Shown: positions 43,701 through 53,454, counted from the stretch's first letter. The stretch is DNA of 64,000 nt from Dolomitihabitans soli (GCF_022213955.1 NZ_JAKNTW010000002.1:558001-622000), one strand, 5' to 3'. Numbers and translations are program-made. Notes: generated by a model not told the origin, from the letters alone.

Positions 43701-45125
43701 TCAGTTCTCCTCGGCCCGCCCGGCGTGCGCGATGTGGCCCTCGGACGGCGGATCCTCGGCGGTGGCCAGCACCAGTTCGGTGATCGCGGACAGGCCGCCG
43801 GTCTTGACCCCGATCCGGAACAGGCCTGGGCGGGGCAGCCGCAACCGCCCGGCCAGGTGGTCGGTACGGCTGCGCAGCGTCGGCGGCAGCAGCCCTCGCC
43901 CAGCGGTGAGTTCTTCGACGCGGACACTGACCAGTGCCGGATCGGCCGTGCCGCGCACGATCATCTCCCACTCTTGCCCGGCCGTGACCACGTCGGGGAC
44001 CTCCAGGCCGAGCTGGACGTCACCGGCCAGCCACGGGCCGCGTTCGCGGGAGGCGATCACGGTGCAGGCGTGGATGATGCTCTCGGCGCGGGCAGCGAGC
44101 GCGCCGTGCGACTGTGGCAGGAACAGCGGCCGCAGCCCGGCCGGGCACGCCGCATCCTGGTACACCGTGCCGTCCCCGCCCGCATCGGACCGGACCACCC
44201 CACCCGACTCGCTCGGACGCAGGCTGTATCGGGCCGCCCGTAAACCCTCCCCGGTCAAGGTTACCGATTGAAGGGTGGGCTGCCGTACCCCGACCAGCGG
44301 CCACAGTTCCGGCCACCCCGCCTGCCCGCCAGCGCCCAGCAGCCGGGCCCGCCGCTCCAGCGCCTGCCCGGCCAGCTCCGCATCACCGCCCAGGCCGGCC
44401 ACATCGGCCGCGGTCAGCCGCCGCGCCGATTCCCCCTCATCTACGCACCGGTAGGTCGGCAGCAGATCATGCAACCCCGGCATCCCACCCGCCAGCGCCC
44501 GCAGCCGCGCCCGGGGCAGTGGGAGTGGCGTGGCCCGGCCGCTGTCCAGCAGCATCGCTGCCTTCACCGACCCGTGGAACGGGGTGCCCAGCGTCACCAC
44601 CGCTCGCACCTCTCCGGCTCCGCCGAGCAGGTGGGTGAAGTAGGACGCGATCAGTCCGCCCATCGAGTGCGCCACCAGCACCAGCCGCGCCTGCCGACTC
44701 CCCCTGGGGTGCGCCCGCCACGCGTCAAGATGCCGCTGCGCGGCATCAGCCAGCAGGTGCGCGTTGTACTCGATCGACAACCGCCAGTCGTAGGGAAACT
44801 CCACCACCGCCGCCGGATCGGCCACCGCCTGCCGCGCCTTGGCCACCAGCGCGGTGTACGGCTCGAACCCGCGCAGCATTGGCGCGAACGCCGGAAACCG
44901 CAGCAGCCGCCCCACCCGGATCCGGCCCGCCCCACCAGAACGCTCCCGCTCATCCACCCGCAACGCGGCCAGTGAGGAACCACCCGCCCACGCCCGCGCG
45001 TACCACCCCGCCTCCTTCAGGCCCCACAACATCCGCCCCGAAGCGCCCTCGATCAGCTCACTGCCCATGATCCCGGGCAACACCAGCACCGCATCCCGCC
45101 CCACCACCAAATCCACCCTTGCCAC
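43701..45125 (-). CDS. LCAT-like alpha/beta hydrolase
   Basis: A 474-residue lecithin:cholesterol-acyltransferase-type hydrolase. VLVLPGIMGSELIEGASGRM is the family start; the nucleophile elbow is LVAHSMGGLIASYF (Ser about 153); the Asp lies in GGDGTVYQDAA and the His in PQSHGALA, completing a triad. A beta-rich C-terminal tail (LGLEVPDVVTAGQEWEMIVR) follows. Likely acts on acyl lipids or esters. It is 2 bp from the caspase-STAND gene and 87 bp from the WD40 gene, so a phospholipase-type effector working with them is plausible (inference). Confidence 0.85.
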   Translation of the reverse strand: MARVDLVVGRDAVLVLPGIMGSELIEGASGRMLWGLKEAGWYARAWAGGSSLAALRVDERERSGGAGRIRVGRLLRFPAFAPMLRGFEPYTALVAKARQAVADPAAVVEFPYDWRLSIEYNAHLLADAAQRHLDAWRAHPRGSRQARLVLVAHSMGGLIASYFTHLLGGAGEVRAVVTLGTPFHGSVKAAMLLDSGRATPLPLPRARLRALAGGMPGLHDLLPTYRCVDEGESARRLTAADVAGLGGDAELAGQALERRARLLGAGGQAGWPELWPLVGVRQPTLQSVTLTGEGLRAARYSLRPSESGGVVRSDAGGDGTVYQDAACPAGLRPLFLPQSHGALAARAESIIHACTVIASRERGPWLAGDVQLGLEVPDVVTAGQEWEMIVRGTADPALVSVRVEELTAGRGLLPPTLRSRTDHLAGRLRLPRPGLFRIGVKTGGLSAITELVLATAEDPPSEGHIAHAGRAEEN

Positions 45126-45212
45126 CTTATTTCCGCTCTTCGTTCACTGATCGCCATAACTTTGGCTCCCGCCAGGGCCCCTACCACCACCCAGCCGAAA
45201 CGATCCCTGGGG

Positions 45213-47702
45213 TTACACCACCGGGCCGTCCGACCACACCAGAACCGCCATCTCTGTACCAGCCATGACCAGAGCGCCTTCCACTACCGTCATCGCCCAG
45301 CAATCGAACCCCGTACTCAGACACGCGACGGCCTGACCAGTAACCGGATCCCACAGCCGCACCACCCTGTCGCCGCCGCAGGTGGCAATTAGGGTCCTCC
45401 CGTTGCCCAGTGGCACCGCGGCCACCGCGCGCACCATGCCGGCGTGGCCGGTGAGTGGGTTACAGGCGGGGCGGCCGGTGACCGGATCCCATAGCCACGC
45501 CGTCCCGTCCTGGCTGGCGGTGGCGAGCAGGGTCCGCCCGTCCGGCAGCGGCACCGCCGCCACCGCGAGCACCTCGCCGATGTGGCCGGAGAGTGGGCCC
45601 TGAGCGAGGCAGCCGGTGACCGGGTTCCACAACCGCACCCCCCAGTCCCTACCACCGGTGGCAAGCAAGATCCGCCCATCCGGTAGCGACACCGCCGCCA
45701 CCGTGTAAACGGCTTCGGTGAGCGGGCCACCGGCGAGGCGGCTGGTGACCGGATCCCATAGCCGCACCGTCCCGTCCTGGCTGGCGGTGGCGAGCAGGGT
45801 CCGCCCGTCCGGCAGCGGCACCGCCGCCACCGCGAGCACTTCCCTGGTGTGGCCGGTGAGTGGGCCGCCGAAGGGGCGGCCGGTGACCGGATCCCACAAC
45901 CGCACCGTCCCGTCATGGCCGCCACTGGCGAGCAGGGTCCGCCCGTCCCGCAGCGGCACCGCCGCCACCGCGAGCACTGGACCGGTGCGGTTGGTGAACG
46001 GGCCGCCGACGGGCTGGCCGGTGGCGGGGTCCCATAGCTGCACCGTCCCATCGATGCTGCCGGTGGCGAGTAGGCTCCGCCCGTCCGGCAGCGGCACCGC
46101 CGCCACCGCGAGCACTGGACCGATGTAGTCGGTGACCGGGTCCCACAACCGCATCACCCAGTCCTTACCATCGGTGGCGAGCAGGACCCGCCCGTCATTC
46201 AGCGGCACTGCAGCCACCGCACGCACCATGTCGGCGTGACTGGAGAGCGAACCGCCGATGGGCTGACTGGTGGCCGGGTCCCACAACCGCACCGTTCCAT
46301 CATTGCCACCGGTGGCGAGCAAGGAGCGCCCGTCCGGAAGCGGCACCGCCGCCACCGCGCGCACCTCGCCGATGTGGCCGGTAAGCAGACCGACGGGCTG
46401 GTCGGCGACCAGATCCCACAGCCACACTGTCCCGTCCTTACTGCCGGTGGCGAGTATGGTCCGCCCATCCGGCTGTGGTACCGCCGCCACCGCAACAACC
46501 GGACCGGTGTGGTCGGTGAGCGGGTCACCGGCGGGCTGGCCGGTGGCCGGGTCCCACAACCGCACCGTTCCATCGTTGCCACCGGTGGCGAGCAAGGAGC
46601 GCCCGTCCGGAAGCGGCACCGCCGCCACCGTGCGCACCAGGCCGACGTGGTCGGTGAGCGGGTCACCGGCGAGCTGGCCGGTGGCCGGGTCCCACAACCG
46701 CACCGTCCCGTCCCGGCCGCCACTGGCGAGCAAGGCCCGCCCATCCGGCAGCGACACCGCCGCCAGCGCGTGCACCGCCTTGGTGTGGCCTGTGAGCGGA
46801 CTGCCGACGGGCTGGCCGCTGACGGGATCCCACAGCCGCACCGTCCCGTCCTGGCCGCCACTGGCGAGCAAGGCCCGCCCATCCGGCAGCGACACCGCCG
46901 CCAGCGCGTGCACCGCCTTGGTGTGGCCTGTGAGCGGACTGCCGACGGGCTGGCCGCTGACGGGATCCCACAGCCGTACCGTCTCATCGTTGCTGCCAGT
47001 GGCGAGCAGGGCCCGCCCGTCCGGCAGCGGCACCGCCGCCACCGCGGACACATAGCCGGGCTGGCCGGTGAGCGGGCCGCCTGCCGACCGGCCGGTGGTC
47101 GCGTCCCACAGCCGCACCACCTGGCCGCCGCCGCTGCCGGCGGCGAGCAGGGTCCGCCCGTCCGGGAGCGGCACCACCGCCACCGCATTCACCGAACCGG
47201 TGTGGCCTGCCAGGACCAGGTGCAGCGGATCACGGCGTAGCCGCCCCCAGCGCAGCCGCCACCCCGCCATCCCCGGCTCGTCCTCCGGCGGAACCTGGCC
47301 GACGTGGCGCAGAGCGGCGAACTCGCGGACACACCGCCGGCTGCCTGGCGAGGTGACCGCCAGCAGATGATGCGACCCCATCACCGCAGCGATCCACGGC
47401 GGCAGATCCGCCCGCCCAAACACCGTACGAAACGCCTCACCCGCCACCGACCTGGGGTCGATGGCGTCCAGCACAGCCGGGCGCGCGCCCAGATCCTGCC
47501 ACGCGTCCCCCTCGGCCACATGCTCCGCCAGATACTCAACCAGGTAAGGATTCAGCGGCTGCGACGCCTGCCGACCGGCCGAGTTCAGCAACGCCACCGC
47601 GATACGACGATGCCGCTCCCGCAACCAGGAACCCGTCCCTTCCAGCCGCCCCGACTCGGCAACCACCCCCGGCCACCACCCTCCCACCAGCCGCCACACC
47701 AA
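45213..47702 (-). CDS. 14-repeat WD40 protein with STAND-type helical head
   Basis: 829 residues. Residues about 25-130 are a helical block (RERHRRIAVALLNSAGRQAS, NPYLVEYLAEHVAEGDAWQD, EAFRTVFGRADLPPWIAAVM) that in related NLR proteins joins STAND ATPase to WD40. Residues about 175-790 are 14 WD40 units of about 46 residues (VAAVPLPDGRTLLATGG, GTVRLWDPATGQP), enough for two seven-bladed propellers. Adjacent repeats are nearly identical at DNA level (46715-46977). The likely ligand-sensing half of a split caspase-STAND-WD40 system. Confidence 0.85.
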   Translation of the reverse strand: MVWRLVGGWWPGVVAESGRLEGTGSWLRERHRRIAVALLNSAGRQASQPLNPYLVEYLAEHVAEGDAWQDLGARPAVLDAIDPRSVAGEAFRTVFGRADLPPWIAAVMGSHHLLAVTSPGSRRCVREFAALRHVGQVPPEDEPGMAGWRLRWGRLRRDPLHLVLAGHTGSVNAVAVVPLPDGRTLLAAGSGGGQVVRLWDATTGRSAGGPLTGQPGYVSAVAAVPLPDGRALLATGSNDETVRLWDPVSGQPVGSPLTGHTKAVHALAAVSLPDGRALLASGGQDGTVRLWDPVSGQPVGSPLTGHTKAVHALAAVSLPDGRALLASGGRDGTVRLWDPATGQLAGDPLTDHVGLVRTVAAVPLPDGRSLLATGGNDGTVRLWDPATGQPAGDPLTDHTGPVVAVAAVPQPDGRTILATGSKDGTVWLWDLVADQPVGLLTGHIGEVRAVAAVPLPDGRSLLATGGNDGTVRLWDPATSQPIGGSLSSHADMVRAVAAVPLNDGRVLLATDGKDWVMRLWDPVTDYIGPVLAVAAVPLPDGRSLLATGSIDGTVQLWDPATGQPVGGPFTNRTGPVLAVAAVPLRDGRTLLASGGHDGTVRLWDPVTGRPFGGPLTGHTREVLAVAAVPLPDGRTLLATASQDGTVRLWDPVTSRLAGGPLTEAVYTVAAVSLPDGRILLATGGRDWGVRLWNPVTGCLAQGPLSGHIGEVLAVAAVPLPDGRTLLATASQDGTAWLWDPVTGRPACNPLTGHAGMVRAVAAVPLGNGRTLIATCGGDRVVRLWDPVTGQAVACLSTGFDCWAMTVVEGALVMAGTEMAVLVWSDGPVV
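46715..46977. repeat. Tandem 138-bp WD40 repeat units, near identical
   Basis: Units beginning GGCCGCCACTGGCGAGCAAG at 46715 and 46853 match almost base for base, showing recent duplication inside the WD40 gene. Confidence 0.75.
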
Positions 47703-47963
47703 ACCAGAGCTCGATCTACACCGACATATCTCCGACGATCATTCGACCGCTACGGCCTAGGGAGCGCCACACCGTTGAACGGTGCGGAGCAGGCGAGCTC
47801 CTAGGGGTGGGGACGAGAGCTGCTCGCCCCCGCTCTCCGGTTGCCCGCGCGTGGTCGCCATGCCTTTTGTGGGCGCGGTTCAGTAGGCAATCGATCACCA
47901 ACTCATCCAGGCCACAGCGGCGTCGTCGTGCGCTTTGCCGTACGGCGCCTCCTGGCGCCGCTC

Positions 47964-48230
47964 TTACTGCCGCACCAAAGCGATCAACGCCCCTGACCCC
48001 GCCGCGGCCGCTGCGGACACGATCTGCTCCCAGCTTTGGCCGTACCACTCCACCAGCCGAATCACTCCATCGGTGGCCAGCAATGCCCCGGTCACCGTGG
48101 CCAGCTCGACCGACCCGGACGGTGCCTCATACGCCGCCTCCGGCACCGTCGACGCCATCCAGAACCCGCCCGGTTGAATCCTCAGCGAGCGCACCAGCTC
48201 AAGGCGGTACGGCCAGCAGCCGGGCAAGGT
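47964..48230 (-). pseudogene. PP2C-like C-terminal fragment
   Basis: The minus strand reads IQPGGFWMASTVPEAAYEAP, VTGALLATDGVIRLVEWYGQ and SWEQIVSAAAA..GSGALIAL, like the end of actinobacterial PP2C-type proteins (LLTDGVxRLV). No start or N-terminal half is present; likely a remnant between the WD40 gene and the integrase. Confidence 0.5.
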
Positions 48231-48446
48231 TCGAACTCGTCCATGAGAGTCCGGGTTCCCTAATGGCCCGGCCGATGGTGAACGGTTGGTGCTGAGCAGG
48301 TCGACCAGGACTTTCTGAAGACAGACCTGGCGCAGATAGCTGACGATGATCAGGACGCGGTCGGCATCCGTCAGCAGGGTTTGCCGTGGGCCCCGGACGC
48401 TTTCAAGCGCCAAACGATGGCTTTCCGGCATTCGATACGGGTAGGT

Positions 48447-48476
48447 GGATACCCCGCTGGTCACAGCGGAGTATCC
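48447..48476 (-). terminator. Terminator of the integrase operon
   Basis: GGATACcCCGCTG-GTCA-CAGCGGaGTATCC, a 13-bp stem with one mismatch, a few bases after the integrase stop on the minus strand. Confidence 0.6.
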
Positions 48477-48479
48477 ATA

Positions 48480-50012
48480 TCAACCGAGACGCGCGGTGTG
48501 GATCATGGAAGCGGTTTGTTCTGCGGCGGCTTTGGCTACTTCGGTGTAGACGCTGGTGTACGTATCGCGTGTGAAGGTTGAGGAGGTGTGGCCGAGGGTC
48601 TCTTGGACGATCTTCACGTCCAAGCCGGCGGCGAGCATGAGGGAGGCGGCGCCGTGGCGTAGGTCGTGCAGCCGGATCGGGGGTAGTCCGGCGGTGTAGG
48701 CCAGCCACTGGAACTGGTCGGTCGCATGGTGCGGGTGCAGGCGGGAGCCGTCGGGGTTGGTGAAGACGAACCCGGAGTCCACCCAGGCGGGACCGGCGGC
48801 CAGCCGTTCCGCGGCCTGCTTGATGCGATGGGCTTTGAGGATCTTCAGGGTCTCTTCGTCCAGGGCGATGACTCGGTCGGATGCCTCGGTCTTGGGAGTG
48901 CCCTCCACGGTGTTCCAGCCGAGTTGGGTGATCTGCCAGCAGATTCCTACTGTGCCCGCCTCGAAGTTGACCTCCGTCCAGCGCAGTCCGCACGCCTCGC
49001 CCCGGCGCAGTCCGCGCAGGGCGATCAACCGGTACAGCGCGAACAGCCGATGCTTGGCGGCCTCGGCGAGGAACACGCTCGTGTGCGCGGGTGTCCACAC
49101 CATCACCGGCGACGGACGCGGAATCGCGATGTAGAGCTCGACCACGCCGACGCGTCTACCCGCCCGCCGTTCACGTTCACCAGCCAGGCGTTCAGCGTGG
49201 TCAGCCTGCCACTGCTTGACTCGCTCGGCCGTCCACACCTTCGGCTTGGCGTTGCCCTTGTCGGGCAGTTCGATGACCGCTGCCGGGTTGAAGTCGATCC
49301 ACCGCTCCTGTTTGATCGCGATGTTCAGCGCGTGCCGCAGGGTGGCGCGGATCCGGTGCTTGGAGGACGGCCCGACCACCCGCCGGTACTTCACCCTGGC
49401 ACGCAGCTCCGGGTCACCGCTGGCGCGGGCTGCGCGGATGACGTCGTTGTACTCCTCGATCGCCTCGAACATGTCGGCCACGTCGGCCACCCGCAACCGG
49501 TCCAGCCGGATACGCCCGAGGTAGGGCTTCAGATACAGCCGGACGTGGCTCTCGTAGCTGCGCCGGGTGGTGGGCTCGATCTTCTTCTTCCGTTTGAGGA
49601 AATCCTCCAGCCACTCCCCCACCGTGATCTGGACCTGCAGATCCTGCCCCTTGCGGACCTTGCGCCGCACGATCTCCGGCTCGGGCAATGTCCGCGTCTG
49701 CTTGACCGTGGCCACGATCAGGTCGGCTATCTCGATCCTGGCCTGCGGGTCATCCTCGTAGGCGATGGCCAGCAGTTCCCGGGCCTGCCCCAGTTCCGCT
49801 TCGGCGTCTTGCACGGTGGTGAATCCGCCTCTGCGCAAGGGCGCGCGCCGCTTGCCCTCACCCGTGGGCGGCAGCTCGATCTGGTAGTACCAGCTGCCGT
49901 GCCGGTTACTCCAGCCGCCGCCTGCCCGCCGCAGCTTCGGGCAGGTACGGCCGCGCTCCTTGCCTGCCTCGTCCCGGCACGAACAGCGTTTGAAGGTGTA
50001 GCCCTCCGCCAT
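48480..50012 (-). CDS. int: Tyrosine site-specific recombinase (integrase)
   Basis: A 510-residue phage-type integrase: N-terminal arm-binding (FKRCSCRDEAGKERGRTCPK, GSWYYQIELP), SAM-like core-binding domain (ITVGEWLEDFLKRKKKIEPT, RSYESHVRLYLKPYLGRIRL) and catalytic domain with Arg (LIALRGLRRGEACGLRW, about 337), HxxR (LHDLRHGAASLML, about 451) and Tyr (TRDTYTSVYTEV, about 484). It is 8 bp from the excisionase-like gene, the int-xis order (xis upstream) of actinomycete integrative elements. No rep, tra or kor genes were found nearby, so the element is incomplete or immobile. Its target could be the tRNA-Lys, but the repeats lie 13 and 34 kb away. Confidence 0.9.
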   Translation of the reverse strand: MAEGYTFKRCSCRDEAGKERGRTCPKLRRAGGGWSNRHGSWYYQIELPPTGEGKRRAPLRRGGFTTVQDAEAELGQARELLAIAYEDDPQARIEIADLIVATVKQTRTLPEPEIVRRKVRKGQDLQVQITVGEWLEDFLKRKKKIEPTTRRSYESHVRLYLKPYLGRIRLDRLRVADVADMFEAIEEYNDVIRAARASGDPELRARVKYRRVVGPSSKHRIRATLRHALNIAIKQERWIDFNPAAVIELPDKGNAKPKVWTAERVKQWQADHAERLAGERERRAGRRVGVVELYIAIPRPSPVMVWTPAHTSVFLAEAAKHRLFALYRLIALRGLRRGEACGLRWTEVNFEAGTVGICWQITQLGWNTVEGTPKTEASDRVIALDEETLKILKAHRIKQAAERLAAGPAWVDSGFVFTNPDGSRLHPHHATDQFQWLAYTAGLPPIRLHDLRHGAASLMLAAGLDVKIVQETLGHTSSTFTRDTYTSVYTEVAKAAAEQTASMIHTARLG

Positions 50013-50020
50013 CGTCGCTT

Positions 50021-50275
50021 CTACTCCTCAGCACGGCCGCGCGGACCGTAGGTCAGGCCGCCGTGGTCGTCATCCAGGCCGAGCAGGGTGAGCAGTTCGG
50101 CGGTGGGCACCAGATAGGTCCTGCCCGCACGGATGATCCGGCAGGGGAAGCTGCCGGCTTTGGCGAGCTGGTAGCTCTTGGTGCGTCCCAGGCCGAGCGC
50201 CCGCCCCGCGGTGACCAGGTCGACCACAGCTGGCAGCGTTCGGATCTGTGCCGACGTCAGACCGGGCCTCATCAC
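50021..50275 (-). CDS. xis: Excisionase-like HTH protein
   Basis: An 84-residue MerR/HTH_17-type protein (LVTAGRALGLGRTKSYQLAK, AGSFPCRIIRAGRTYLVPTA) as found directly upstream of tyrosine integrases in actinomycete elements. It would bend DNA for excision and may regulate int. Start ATG 50275 or 50272. Confidence 0.8.
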   Translation of the reverse strand: MMRPGLTSAQIRTLPAVVDLVTAGRALGLGRTKSYQLAKAGSFPCRIIRAGRTYLVPTAELLTLLGLDDDHGGLTYGPRGRAEE

Positions 50276-50453
50276 CTCTCCTCCAGGGTGCGAGTAGGCC
50301 AGCCGGTCGTCGGCTCACCCCACGCCGCCCTCTCTGCGCTGCAGCCGGGATCGCCGTGCTGCATTGGGGCGGTGCGGGACAGGCAGCATCGACGCCTACC
50401 TCGGTGCGGGTGGTCAAGCCCAGTCCGCTGGTTACGCCTGGCCATGCGGCGGG

Positions 50454-50915
50454 TCACGGCGTCCCTCGACCCCTGAACCCGCCGCCGGGAATGGGAGATG
50501 AAGCCGGCTTGTGGAAGATGAGCAGGTCTTCGTGGGCGATGGCGTGGATGGGCAGACCACGCGCCCAGCCCTTGCGGGCTTCATGGAGCTGAAAGAACGA
50601 GGCCCGGTTCAACACCCTGCCCTCGTTCAGGCCGCAAAGCAGGCACGGCACGGCTTCCGCTTCGATCGCCGCACCACCATCGGAACGGGCGGCACGCATT
50701 GCCCATTCCATTTCAGCCGGAACCAAGAAGCGGGCTGACGCCCCCCTCAGATGATCAAGGATCGATAAATGAGAGGTGGTAAATATTTCAGATGCACAGC
50801 CACCACCTGCAACCTGATACTTGATGCCTCCCAGATATATGATGGGTCCGGATTGCCCAGCGTCGAAGCAGCTGGAATCGTGCATATACACGGACAAGCG
50901 CGATAAACCACCCAT
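50454..50915 (-). CDS. Hypothetical protein (possible element gene)
   Basis: A 153-residue frame on the same strand as int/xis. Residues 30-110 (YQVAGGGCASEIFTTSHLSI, FLVPAEMEWAMRAARSDGGA) look coding and end in a Pro/Gly-rich tail. No family. The 5' third is AT-richer. Could be an accessory gene of the integrative element. Confidence 0.4.
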   Translation of the reverse strand: MGGLSRLSVYMHDSSCFDAGQSGPIIYLGGIKYQVAGGGCASEIFTTSHLSILDHLRGASARFLVPAEMEWAMRAARSDGGAAIEAEAVPCLLCGLNEGRVLNRASFFQLHEARKGWARGLPIHAIAHEDLLIFHKPASSPIPGGGFRGRGTP

Positions 50916-51059
50916 GAAGGGCCGACTCGGTGCAGACAGAAGAAGATTGTCTTGGGCGTTCCGGCCTGAAACCGCCTTGCGAACTCCAGGCCAGCTAGTA
51001 GCAGCCCCTCGAACGCCCGCGCTGGTTCAGGTGACTTTGTAGGCGGGAACTGACTCCAC

Positions 51060-51260
51060 TAGACGGTCAGCGAGGGGGCCAGCACCCATCGGACGAAAGC
51101 GATGTCAGTGAGGTTTTCTCAGTGGTGATCACTTTCAGATTCCGTTGAGAACGCTGGTGGTGTGGGAGAGGCCGCTGATGCGGCTGGGGCTGAGCGTGAC
51201 GTGCGGCGGGGTGCGTCATCGCTGCTTGAGCTCGGCGGCAGTCGCTCGCCGAGTGCCCGC
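51060..51260 (-). pseudogene. IS5-like transposase C-terminal scrap
   Basis: In two frames the minus strand gives RALGERL, AELKQR-stop, HVTLSPSRISGLSHTTSVLN, the decayed tail of the same transposase whose better copy ends at 53130. The DNA just after it (GATCACCACTGAGAAAACCTCA) parallels 53127-53150. Confidence 0.55.
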
Positions 51261-51429
51261 GCATGCCGCGCAGCGGGCGCGGAAGATCAACCGTGCGTTG
51301 GCGGAGCTGTCCCCGCACGCGCATCCGGAGTTGGATGTCGAGAGCCGTTCGAGCTGCTGGTGACCACCGAATGGTTGGCGAGTCCGGCAGCGTAGTACGC
51401 CAGTCCGCCTCCATGTATCGTCCGGATTC

Positions 51430-52242
51430 ATGGCTGACCTGGCAGGGCGCTGGCGGGAGTTGAACAAGGCTTACTGGGACGAGCGGGTGCCCATTCATCT
51501 GGGCGCGGCCCTCTACGACATGGAGGAGTTCCGCGCCCGGCCCGATTCGCTGAAGGACTTCGAGACGGCCGAGGTTGGGGATGTCAGGGGCAAGCGCCTG
51601 ATCCATCTGCAGTGCCACTTCGGTCGGGACACGCTGTCGTGGGCGACACGAGGAGCACAGGTCACCGGGCTGGACTTCTCTCCACCCGCGATCAAAGCGG
51701 CTTCACGACTCGCGACCGAACTCGGCATCGACGCACGCTTCCTGACCGCGGACGTCTACGACGCGGTCTCGGCGGTCGAGGGGGAGACCTTCGACATTGT
51801 TTACGCCAGCTTCGGGGCGCTGAACTGGCTTCCCGACATCAGCCGCTGGGCGTCGGTGGCCGCTGAACTACTCGCTCCCGCTGGGTGCCTGTATCTTGCG
51901 GAGTTCCATCCCTTCAGCTTCGTCCTCGACGACGAGACCGCAAGCACGGTCACGCACGACTACTTCGATGGAGGTCCGGAAGCCTCGGGAGGCCCCGGCA
52001 CCTACGCCGACGAGGCGGCAATGACCGAGCACGACGAGACCGTCGAGTGGCGGCACAGTCTTGCGACCGTTGTCTCGGCGATCGCCGGAGCTGGGCTACG
52101 GATCCAGTTCCTCCACGAGCACGACCACACCTTCTACCTCCAACGCCAGTCGCTTGAGCGCCACGACGGCGACGTCTACCGGCATCCTGAGGGCGCTCCG
52201 CGCATCCCCCTCACCTACTCGATCCGCGCCGAGAAGGCTTGA
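51430..52242 (+). CDS. Class I SAM-dependent methyltransferase
   Basis: A 270-residue methyltransferase from ATG 51430: ELNKAYWDERVPIHLGAALY head, motif I LIHLQCHFGRDTLSWATRGA, then VTGLDFSPPAIKAASRLATE, FDIVYASFGALNWLPDISRW and LLAPAGCLYLAEFHPFS. Matches a common actinobacterial family whose substrate is unknown. It lies between two scars of the same IS and may have been moved with them. Confidence 0.85.
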   Translation: MADLAGRWRELNKAYWDERVPIHLGAALYDMEEFRARPDSLKDFETAEVGDVRGKRLIHLQCHFGRDTLSWATRGAQVTGLDFSPPAIKAASRLATELGIDARFLTADVYDAVSAVEGETFDIVYASFGALNWLPDISRWASVAAELLAPAGCLYLAEFHPFSFVLDDETASTVTHDYFDGGPEASGGPGTYADEAAMTEHDETVEWRHSLATVVSAIAGAGLRIQFLHEHDHTFYLQRQSLERHDGDVYRHPEGAPRIPLTYSIRAEKA

Positions 52243-52329
52243 ACCACTCGATCCAGCGCGGATCGGATATGCGGGCCCGTGCTCGGACAGACGTAAAGCC
52301 CCTGGTAGGACAGGTCTCACCACAAGATC

Positions 52330-53130
52330 ATGTCCGTAACCACCAGAGGCTACACGTTGATCACCTATGTTGCCACGCTCGATGTCCCGCGCCATGTCGT
52401 GGACTACTGTCCCGTCTGCTGGCCGCGCACCGGCGGCGGATCGGCACTCCGCGCGGCAGCCGGGCGCTCGGTCCGTTTCGCCAAGCCGTGCTGGTCCTGC
52501 GCTGGTTCCGCGACCGCGGCTGCGTGCACTGCCTGGCCCGAGACGCCGGCGTCTCCCAGGCCACCGGCTACCGCTACCTCCACGAAGGCACCAGGTCCTG
52601 GACCGCTGCCGACGCGAGGGCATGAGTCACGTGATCCTCGACGGCACGCTGATCGAATCGGACCGCCTCGCCGGCGTCCGCGAGAACGGCAACGACCTGT
52701 GGTTCAGCCAGAAGCACAAGGCGTTCGGCGGCAACGTGCAGTTCCTCTCAGCCCCGAACGGCACGCCGCTATGGGTCTCCGATGTCGCGCCCGGCTCCAC
52801 GCCCGACATCACGGCCGCCCGCATCCATGCACGTCCCGCGCTGCGCAAGGCCGCGGCCGACGGGCTGCCGACCCTGGCCGACAAGGGCTACATCGGCGCC
52901 GGGATCGGCATCCTCATCCCGGTCCGCCGCCCGAGGGCCAATCCGAGCAGGCCCTGCATACAGACACACGAACCACGAACAGCCTGATCAGGGGCATCCG
53001 TGCGCTCGGAGAACGCGCTGCCGCCGAGCTCAAGCAGCGCTGGCGCACGCTGCAGCACGTCACCATCAGCCCCAGCCGGATCGGCGACATCGCCCGAGCC
53101 GCCCTCGTCCTCAACCGAATCTGGAAATGA
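52330..53130 (+). pseudogene. IS5-like transposase broken by frameshifts
   Basis: Three frames together give a common actinobacterial DDE transposase: RGYTLITYVATLDVPRHVV; then RRIGTPRGSRALGPFRQAVL and GCVHCLARDAGVSQATGYRY; then VILDGTLIESDRLAGVRENG, SQKHKAFGGNVQFLSAPNGT, KGYIGAGIGILIPVRRP; finally IRALGERAAAELKQRWRTLQ ending at 53130. At least two frameshifts and one small deletion (about 52590-52610) inactivate it. Confidence 0.8.
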
Positions 53131-53220
53131 TCACCGTTGAGAAGACGTCAGTGAGTTCTGGTACCAAGCGCCTACCGTGAGTGAGAGGGTCCGGATGCTC
53201 CCGTTGGTGAAGGGGCATCC

Positions 53221-53400
53221 ATGGCGGACAAAGGCAAGATCGAACTGTTCGCGGCGATCCGGCGTGATTCTCGGCTGGGCCTGTCGGGCCGCGCCTTGGC
53301 GCGCAAGTACGGCGTGCACCGCCGGACCGTTGCCCAGGCGCTCAATTCGGTATGGCCGGCCCCTCGTAAGCTGCCGCCGCCTCGCCCGCAACACCGTCAT
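53221..53400 (+). pseudogene. IS21 IstA N-terminal fragment
   Basis: ADKGKIELFAAIRRDSRLGL, SGRALARKYGVHRRTVAQAL and SVWPAPRKLPPPRP match the helix-turn-helix start of IS21-family IstA proteins; it breaks at about 53400 and runs into the Era-like remnant. Confidence 0.75.
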
Positions 53401-53454
53401 CGAGGGCGGCGCCGCCCTTGGCATCGACGTCGAAGTCTTCCGCCGCGATCCTGC

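Noticed and set aside
46000-47100. CRISPR-like regular repeats
   Set aside because: The about 138-bp periodicity is the WD40 coding repeat, with no short repeat-spacer pattern.
48181-48290. Possible tRNA (GGTTCGAACTC near 48230)
   Set aside because: Only a T-loop-like string; no matching acceptor, D or anticodon arms on either strand. Fits the PP2C-like fragment better.
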